DNA of 64,000 nt. It comes from CAWCUK01 sp963798775 (GTDB lineage Bacteria > Bacteroidota > Ignavibacteria > Ignavibacteriales > Ignavibacteriaceae). The number at the start of each line of letters is the position of its first letter. Position 1 is the first letter of the stretch. The stretch lies in assembly GCA_963798775.1 (NCBI GenBank), contig CAWCUK010000003.1, positions 858,595 through 922,594 of the forward strand, in the 5' to 3' direction. The notes under the pieces were generated by a model. The model was given only the letters and a program-made list of their open reading frames with translations, did not search any database and had not been told where the DNA came from. Shown here in pieces: positions 56,530 to 64,000 of this stretch. Position numbers and translations under genes: made by a program.

Positions 56530-57512
56530 TTACAAAAAATGATTTTATAAAAGATAAAAATTTCAAAGTAAATAAAGCTGTAGGAGCTTTAATCGGCCAT
56601 GCTATAGGAGATTCATTTGGGGATGCCGCGCGTACGCCTGAAAACCATTTTATGTTTGGTATTACAATGGATTTTGCCGAAGGCGTTACTCCAAGTACAG
56701 ATGATACTGATTTCGCTCTTTTAACAGCGCAGACTTTAATCGAAAATAAGGGAGAATTGACGGTTGAGAATGTAGTTAATTCATGGCTGAAGTATGTTGG
56801 CCCAAATAAAGAATTAAAAAGAGGCGGGGCAAGTGAAATTGAGGGAATGGCGAATATAAAAAAAGGTATTTATCCTCCGGATTCCGGGAAATATAATGCC
56901 TATAATATAAGCGACGGCGCTGCAATGAGAATTACACCTATTGGAATTTTATGTGCCGGCGACCCGGAAAAGGCCGCTAAACTTGCTGAAATTGAAGCGT
57001 CTATAAGCCATTGGCGCGACGGAATATGGGGAGCGCAGGCAGTTGCCGCAGCTATTGCGGTGGCAATGGTAAACGGTACTATAGATGAAATTTTAGACGC
57101 GGCTTTAAATTATGCCCCCGAAGATTCATGGTTTAGAAGAAATATGCTCAAGGCAATTGAAATAATAAATGAACATGAAACTTTAGAAGAATGCTGGATA
57201 TTATTACATAATGAGTTGTGGTCTACTTATAAAGCGGCGGTTCCGGAAGCGGTAGTGGAAGCCTTCGCCGTTTTTCTTTTAACTAAAGGTGATTTTAAAA
57301 AAGGGATTATATACGGCGGTAATTTCGGGCGTGACGCAGATACTATCGGCGCAATAGTAGGAGCGATTTCAGGTGCGTTAAACGGAGCTGATAAAATTCC
57401 TGATAAATGGAAAGAAAAAACCAGATACCCCGGAGGAATTTGCCTTCCTTTTACAAAAGGCATGGATGTATTTAAAATAGCTGAAGATTTAGCGGGCTTA
57501 ATTCATCCCTAA
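56526..57512 (+). CDS. ADP-ribosylglycohydrolase-family protein 4 of 4
   Basis: 328 residues. VGALIGHAIGDSFGDAART (19-37), STDDTDF (57-63) and GRDADTIGAIVG (268-279, D270 and D272), so the metal site is intact. It is closest in length and pattern to protein 1 (both have LKKGL/KKGIYPP, SDGxAMR and EDSW segments), suggesting duplication followed by specialisation. Start overlaps gene 3 (ATGA). Cytoplasmic. Confidence 0.9.
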   Translation: MITKNDFIKDKNFKVNKAVGALIGHAIGDSFGDAARTPENHFMFGITMDFAEGVTPSTDDTDFALLTAQTLIENKGELTVENVVNSWLKYVGPNKELKRGGASEIEGMANIKKGIYPPDSGKYNAYNISDGAAMRITPIGILCAGDPEKAAKLAEIEASISHWRDGIWGAQAVAAAIAVAMVNGTIDEILDAALNYAPEDSWFRRNMLKAIEIINEHETLEECWILLHNELWSTYKAAVPEAVVEAFAVFLLTKGDFKKGIIYGGNFGRDADTIGAIVGAISGALNGADKIPDKWKEKTRYPGGICLPFTKGMDVFKIAEDLAGLIHP

Positions 57513-57527
57513 AAAGAAAGTGGCAAG

Positions 57528-58379
57528 ATGTTATATAAATTTTTTCTTTTGTTTATTCTTTTTTTTCAGATTAACAGTTACTCGGGAAATGTAATCCATA
57601 AAGTGCTCCATTCTAAAGAGTTAAAAAGGGACTGGAATTATACGATATATGTACCAGATAGCTATAAGGAAGCAGCCGAAAACATTCCGGTAATATACTT
57701 GCTTCACGGTAACGGTGATGATGAGAATGCCTGGCAAACCGGGTATGATGTTATTGACAGCTTAATTAAAAATAAAAAAATACCGCCAATAATAGCGGTT
57801 ACTCCATCCGGCAAAAGAAGCTGGTGGGTTAATACATTGGAGAATTTCGAATCAGCCGTAATAAAAGAATTAATCCCTGCTATTGATTCATCATTTAATA
57901 CAATTAATTCGCGCAACGGAAGATTTATCGCTGGTTTTTCAATGGGCGGTTACGGCGCTTTAAGATATGCGCTGGCGTACCCGGAATTATTTAGCGCGTG
58001 TGCTATTTTTAGTCCGGCATTATACAACATAGCACCGCCGGCAAGTTCCAGCTCCCGTTCATTGGGGGCTTTTGGTAAACCCTTTGATATTAACCTTTGG
58101 AATAAGTTAAACTATCCTAATGAATTGAAGCATTTTGAAGAAACAGGATTAAGAAGTTTTTTCTATATAGGATGCGGCGATGATGATTGGAATAATCCTG
58201 AAGGAGTTGAATATAATGTTGAATTACAATGCGTGCTTTTATACCAGGAATTAAATAAAAAACGTGATATCTCCTCCGAGTTAAGAATAATTAACGGCGG
58301 CCATTCATGGAAAGTTTGGAAGCCTTTATTTACTGAAGCTATCCAGGAAATATTAAAAACTAATAAGGGAAAAATTTGA
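57528..58379 (+). CDS. Secreted esterase (EstD/Fae-like alpha/beta hydrolase)
   Basis: 283 residues; N-terminal hydrophobic segment FFLLFILFFQINSYSG acts as signal peptide. Family motifs: NYTIYVPDSY, VIYLLHGNGDDENAW, nucleophile in AGFSMGGYGALRYALAYP, acid region IGCGDDDWN and final His in INGGHSWKVWK. This matches the putative tributyrin/feruloyl esterase group that hydrolyses acyl esters of sugars. Last gene of the ribosyl locus; starts 15 bases after the fourth hydrolase with a weak AAAGAAAG site. Ends 96 bases before the CRISPR array. Together with the lipoprotein esterase at 46167 it suggests that the substrate is acylated. Confidence 0.8.
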   Translation: MLYKFFLLFILFFQINSYSGNVIHKVLHSKELKRDWNYTIYVPDSYKEAAENIPVIYLLHGNGDDENAWQTGYDVIDSLIKNKKIPPIIAVTPSGKRSWWVNTLENFESAVIKELIPAIDSSFNTINSRNGRFIAGFSMGGYGALRYALAYPELFSACAIFSPALYNIAPPASSSSRSLGAFGKPFDINLWNKLNYPNELKHFEETGLRSFFYIGCGDDDWNNPEGVEYNVELQCVLLYQELNKKRDISSELRIINGGHSWKVWKPLFTEAIQEILKTNKGKI

Positions 58380-58475
58380 TAGTGGAATTCAAATATCTTC
58401 TTCGTCCGGATAATGGTAAGAAAAAATCCGCCCCGATTGTTATTTTGAAAAAGAGCTTATAAATGAGTAGTAATT
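58380..58475. other. Short flank between esterase gene and array
   Basis: 96 bases, mixed composition, no long AT-rich leader and no strong promoter. This supports the view that this side is the leader-distal end of the array. Confidence 0.5.
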
Positions 58476-61400
58476 ATTTCAATTCTATAATAGTTCGATT
58501 AAAACTCTACGATCCGTACGAATAGATGAGGAGTTACCGGAGATTTCAATTCTATAATAGTTCGATTAAAACGATACTTGAATGCATTGCTTACATCTTA
58601 TATTTCAATTCTATAATAGTTCGATTAAAACTATAAAATTGCAATGATTTCTCGCTGTATCAATTTCAATTCTATAATAGTTCGATTAAAACGCTGATTG
58701 ATACTAGTGAACAACAAAATATACCATGCATTTCAATTCTATAATAGTTCGATTAAAACTAATTATCACAGCAGGTATATCGCGTTATTAATTAATTATT
58801 TCAATTCTATAATAGTTCGATTAAAACTCGCTAATGCGAATTAAACTGCATGAGTTATAATCTAATTTCAATTCTATAATAGTTCGATTAAAACAATAAC
58901 AAGTAGCACTACTGCAGATGTACTAGACATCATATTTCAATTCTATAATAGTTCGATTAAAACTAATGCTCAGACCGAATATCTTGATTACTATATATTC
59001 ACATTTCAATTCTATAATAGTTCGATTAAAACGATGCATCAATATGTCTTAACCATGCATTATCAATTTCAAATTTCAATTCTATAATAGTTCGATTAAA
59101 ACCAATGCAAAGTGCATGATTGAATCGCATTATCATTCAATTTCAATTCTATAATAGTTCGATTAAAACTAGAATTCGAACAAATTGAATAAGTTACGAT
59201 TATCTAATTTCAATTCTATAATAGTTCGATTAAAACCTTGAATCTTGCCATAATGTTATATGCTATCCAATTTAAATTTCAATTCTATAATAGTTCGATT
59301 AAAACCAATTATTCGTAAGCTTATGATTATTGTCGATTAATATTTCAATTCTATAATAGTTCGATTAAAACCGCATATATCAGTAATAGCTAAGATCAGT
59401 GTCATAAATTTCAATTCTATAATAGTTCGATTAAAACACAGGTGAGCATTCATACTGTCAAGATACTTTATGCTAAATTTCAATTCTATAATAGTTCGAT
59501 TAAAACCATGACAGCATACTGAATGGCAAGTATTAATGATAATTTCAATTCTATAATAGTTCGATTAAAACTATTACCAACCGGATAAGCTTGTACGATA
59601 TTAATCACATTTCAATTCTATAATAGTTCGATTAAAACGGAAAGATCCTAGTTATGCAAACAGCTAAATCCTAAAATTTCAATTCTATAATAGTTCGATT
59701 AAAACGGTTAAGTCGGAGTACATTTACTAGCAATTGTTAATAATTTCAATTCTATAATAGTTCGATTAAAACCTGATTCGATATTGCTAATTTGATCATA
59801 TCATCAATATATTTCAATTCTATAATAGTTCGATTAAAACTAGTGATACTAAAATACTTACAAGCTTGATAGAATTCATTTCAATTCTATAATAGTTCGA
59901 TTAAAACACGAGTAAACTAAGATTGCGTTGAATTGCATATAGATATTTCAATTCTATAATAGTTCGATTAAAACATATAACTGCAATCTACATAAACTCA
60001 TATTACATCGATATTTCAATTCTATAATAGTTCGATTAAAACGATGTAAGTCATAATCGATATCGTAATACAGCAATTAATTTCAATTCTATAATAGTTC
60101 GATTAAAACATCATAATCATTACTATTTCGAAGTCATTAAGTATGAATTTCAATTCTATAATAGTTCGATTAAAACATGTTATGATATATCGAACTAAGT
60201 ATCTCATTATCATATAATTTCAATTCTATAATAGTTCGATTAAAACGTACTGATTTATAATCGACCAGATTACTTTCAACATTAATTTCAATTCTATAAT
60301 AGTTCGATTAAAACTGAACTACCGGATTCAGATATTGCAATCTACTGATAATTTCAATTCTATAATAGTTCGATTAAAACACAGTCATAGAAATACAATT
60401 ACAAAATGATATTATCATTTCAATTCTATAATAGTTCGATTAAAACCTCGACTGTATCGTTTATCATTATGCAATATGCATAAATTTCAATTCTATAATA
60501 GTTCGATTAAAACTATGCTAATCAACTTTAATACATTCACGATAACGTGATTTCAATTCTATAATAGTTCGATTAAAACTGAAATGAGCCATACTGATCA
60601 CTTATGAACATAATATTTCAATTCTATAATAGTTCGATTAAAACGCATAAAGAAATACTTTACGAATACTAGATGAACTAATATTTCAATTCTATAATAG
60701 TTCGATTAAAACTCGATGAAACATTAGGAGCATGTCAGCTAAGATTAAAATTTCAATTCTATAATAGTTCGATTAAAACTATATAGCAATTGCATTATAC
60801 GCAATGTTCAAATCATATTTCAATTCTATAATAGTTCGATTAAAACGCAATGCAATAATCCTAGAATTACGCTAATTCATAATATTTCAATTCTATAATA
60901 GTTCGATTAAAACCTATGCATAGCTACTAGCTAAAGCGCGATATAGTATCAATTTCAATTCTATAATAGTTCGATTAAAACGCAGATATGCAACAATGCT
61001 ATACATGTTGCTCAATTAATTTCAATTCTATAATAGTTCGATTAAAACATATAGATTCACAAGACTTGCAATTGTACATCAATTGATTTCAATTCTATAA
61101 TAGTTCGATTAAAACTGAATTCAGCTAACTATGAGATGACATACAGAATTCACATTTCAATTCTATAATAGTTCGATTAAAACTAATGTACAGTCATAGT
61201 CTATAGACATTAAGAATATCATTTCAATTCTATAATAGTTCGATTAAAACGTACATTATGATGCAATAGTACGCATACGATAATCGAATTTCAATTCTAT
61301 AATAGTTCGATTAAAACTATCAAATGACATATTTGACATTAGGTATAGATGTTACATTTCAATTCTATAATAGTTCGATTAAAACTAATATCAATGTCAT

Positions 61401-63995
61401 CAGAGCATAAGTTACAGTATGAATATTTCAATTCTATAATAGTTCGATTAAAACCATGACAGTCATTCTCTTTTAATCAATGTAATAACTATATTTCAAT
61501 TCTATAATAGTTCGATTAAAACGAATGCAGCATAAATTGTATAACCTGATTAAATGCAATTTCAATTCTATAATAGTTCGATTAAAACACGAAATGCATC
61601 AAACTATACAAATTGCATATTAATTATTTCAATTCTATAATAGTTCGATTAAAACTAAGCATAGATTTAGATATTTCCGATGCTACCAAAATTAATTTCA
61701 ATTCTATAATAGTTCGATTAAAACTCGAGTTCGCTGAAAGTTTGCAATCATATTGAATGCATTTCAATTCTATAATAGTTCGATTAAAACCAATATGATA
61801 AATATTGCTGTAAATCACGTAATATTAATTTCAATTCTATAATAGTTCGATTAAAACTACAGTTAATCGAATTGTACAGCAGCAATGTAAATTAATTTCA
61901 ATTCTATAATAGTTCGATTAAAACGATTCAAGTATTGTTATCAGAGTTCCATATTCATATATTTCAATTCTATAATAGTTCGATTAAAACCATAGCAGCA
62001 ATGAATGCTTACATGCTGACTTAATTAAATTTCAATTCTATAATAGTTCGATTAAAACGATGACATATCAGTATTACTGTAAAATTCATATTGCAATTTC
62101 AATTCTATAATAGTTCGATTAAAACCATGATCTTATGATAATCAAACATGCTAATGCAATAATATTTCAATTCTATAATAGTTCGATTAAAACTAACTGC
62201 AATTCGTTATCATGACATCAGCATAACATTATTTCAATTCTATAATAGTTCGATTAAAACTAGTTATAATTGACATTTAAGCATGTGATATACAGTATTT
62301 CAATTCTATAATAGTTCGATTAAAACTATATGCATACTTATAATGTAGATGTTGCATAATTACATTTCAATTCTATAATAGTTCGATTAAAACCATATAG
62401 CGTATTAATCAGCAAATGTCTATATATAATTTCAATTCTATAATAGTTCGATTAAAACACTGTCAATTCCTGTATCGACTACAGTTCGTTCATGCTATTT
62501 CAATTCTATAATAGTTCGATTAAAACGTGATAATCGTAAGTAATGCTAGTACTGATTATACTAAATTTCAATTCTATAATAGTTCGATTAAAACGTATGA
62601 GAAGTATACAAGCATCAGTAGAACATATTAGTAATTTCAATTCTATAATAGTTCGATTAAAACTGATAGATTGCTATACAGATCAACACGGATTAATCAT
62701 ATTTCAATTCTATAATAGTTCGATTAAAACCTAATGATTGTCGACAACTTATCCTTAATTTAATGAATTTCAATTCTATAATAGTTCGATTAAAACTAGA
62801 TACTGATCATCAGAATTATACTGACATATTACATTTCAATTCTATAATAGTTCGATTAAAACGTAATAATCAAATACTTGATATCACGTCAAATGTACAT
62901 ATTTCAATTCTATAATAGTTCGATTAAAACATGAATTAAGCATGTAATACGATTAATTCGATATCATAATTTCAATTCTATAATAGTTCGATTAAAACTA
63001 GCACTGTAATGCATTAGCAATGTTTAATATATACAATTTCAATTCTATAATAGTTCGATTAAAACCATATGAGAATTGATACTATCTTAATGCATTGAAC
63101 GATTTCAATTCTATAATAGTTCGATTAAAACGATAGCATATTATATCATGAAACTCAGCATTATTGTATTTCAATTCTATAATAGTTCGATTAAAACTAA
63201 TATACAAAGCTGTTAGATCAATAGATTGTACATAATTTCAATTCTATAATAGTTCGATTAAAACATATAGTGACTTCGAATGATAACATATATGAGAACA
63301 TATTTCAATTCTATAATAGTTCGATTAAAACATATCTGTCATACACTTATCGTTACATTCTATAATCATTTCAATTCTATAATAGTTCGATTAAAACGAT
63401 AGACGTAATTGTATTACAATTATAGTCATTCGTATTTCAATTCTATAATAGTTCGATTAAAACTATGACTGAAGTTTGATATGATATTGCATAGTTATAT
63501 CAATTTCAATTCTATAATAGTTCGATTAAAACTGATCAATCGAGATCATAGTTCGCCATTCGATAGTCTGAATTTCAATTCTATAATAGTTCGATTAAAA
63601 CGCAGTCGAAACTGATAATAGTCATACAGTATTATAAGATTTCAATTCTATAATAGTTCGATTAAAACATTTGATAAATATCATGTTAGTAGCAAATATT
63701 ATCATATTTCAATTCTATAATAGTTCGATTAAAACGCTGAGTTATGCAATATAAGATAGTTGAATAATGTCATTTCAATTCTATAATAGTTCGATTAAAA
63801 CGCTCATATGATCGAACTGAAATTGATCTATAATTAAATTTCAATTCTATAATAGTTCGATTAAAACAGACACTGAATTGCTCAAGAGTCAATACCGTAC
63901 ATTTCAATTCTATAATAGTTCGATTAAAACGAAAGTAAATATAACTTGTCAGGCATTGCAAACACATTTCAATTCTATAATAGTTCGATTAAAAC
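58476..63995 (-). CRISPR. CRISPR array, 83 repeats in view, continues past the right edge
   Basis: I count 83 copies of a 30-nt repeat (plus strand starts ATTTCAATTC, ends CGATTAAAAC) and 82 complete spacers, average 37 nt, mostly 35-39, range 29-40; the individual lengths add up exactly to the interval. I saw no base change in any repeat. On the minus strand the repeat starts GTTTTAATCG and ends GAATTGAAAT; an ATTGAAA(C/T) 3' end is the classic 8-nt crRNA handle of type I and III systems, and repeat and spacer lengths fit type I-B or III. The array is therefore probably transcribed leftward from a leader beyond 64000, and 58476 is the old end. No cas gene lies in the window. Confidence 0.9.
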
Positions 63996-64000
63996 TTAAC

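Noticed and set aside
53151..57512. Toxin-antitoxin or DraT-DraG-type protein ADP-ribosylation system
   Set aside because: No ADP-ribosyltransferase, nitrogenase or toxin gene is nearby, while importer, ribokinase and esterases point to catabolism.
58380..58475. CRISPR leader on the left side of the array
   Set aside because: Only 96 bases lie between the esterase stop and the first repeat; they are not AT-rich or promoter-like, and the repeat's ATTGAAAT end indicates transcription from the other side.
61624..63967. Open reading frames of 60-65 codons inside the array on both strands
   Set aside because: They are made by the repeat itself (recurring FNRTIIELK or FNSIIVRLK) and are broken by every change in spacer length; not genes.

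Overview
The window looks like chromosomal DNA of an AT-rich Gram-negative bacterium of the Bacteroidota/Chlorobi/Ignavibacteria group. The evidence is four secreted proteins ending in type IX secretion (T9SS) sorting domains with the NYPNPFNPST motif, two PorV/PorQ-type outer-membrane proteins, and two TonB-dependent receptors with CarboxypepD-reg-like N-terminal domains. The NYPNPFNPST form of the motif is especially common in Ignavibacteria-like lineages, so that is my best placement, but it is an inference.

Layout. (1) 1-5329: selenium operon selA (5' end outside the window), selB and a cysteine desulfurase-SelD fusion, joined by 4-bp overlaps. (2) 5795-9786: two secreted T9SS proteins built from repeated jelly-roll/carbohydrate-binding-like domains, the second frameshifted. 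(3) 9989-30497: an amino-sugar (GlcNAc/chitin-type) utilisation locus: TonB receptor, 650-residue secreted partner, PorV-like protein, ROK regulator, two GH20 hexosaminidases, two sodium-solute symporters, NagA, a GH18-like secreted protein, NagB, a Gfo/Idh/MocA oxidoreductase and, on the opposite strand, a membrane acyltransferase related to heparan-alpha-glucosaminide N-acetyltransferase. (4) 30660-38491: a methyltransferase, a head-GIN lipoprotein, an outer-membrane porin, a glycine betaine/proline ABC transporter (ATPase, permease, binding protein) and an FNT-family channel. (5) 39080-58379: a second catabolic locus under a LacI-type regulator: TonB receptor, secreted partner and PorV-like protein (the same three-gene module as in locus 3), two esterases, ribokinase, an LVIVD-repeat T9SS protein, a sugar ABC importer and four consecutive ADP-ribosylglycohydrolase-family genes. 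I propose that this locus imports and breaks down ribosylated compounds, with ribokinase taking the freed ribose. (6) 58476 to the right edge: a large CRISPR array with 83 repeats of 30 nt in view and no cas gene in the window.

Most notable points: the four paralogous ADP-ribosylglycohydrolases beside ribokinase, one lacking a metal-binding aspartate; the twice-occurring TonB receptor/secreted partner/PorV module without a SusD; an orphan CRISPR-like repeat at 38680-38709, 20 kb from the array and abutting a gene remnant; and spacers whose base statistics (few GG/CC, almost no runs of four or more) do not resemble the surrounding DNA or what is expected of phage-derived spacers. Four genes are broken by 1-2 nt indels, three of them in homopolymers, so base-calling error should be excluded before any of them is called a pseudogene.
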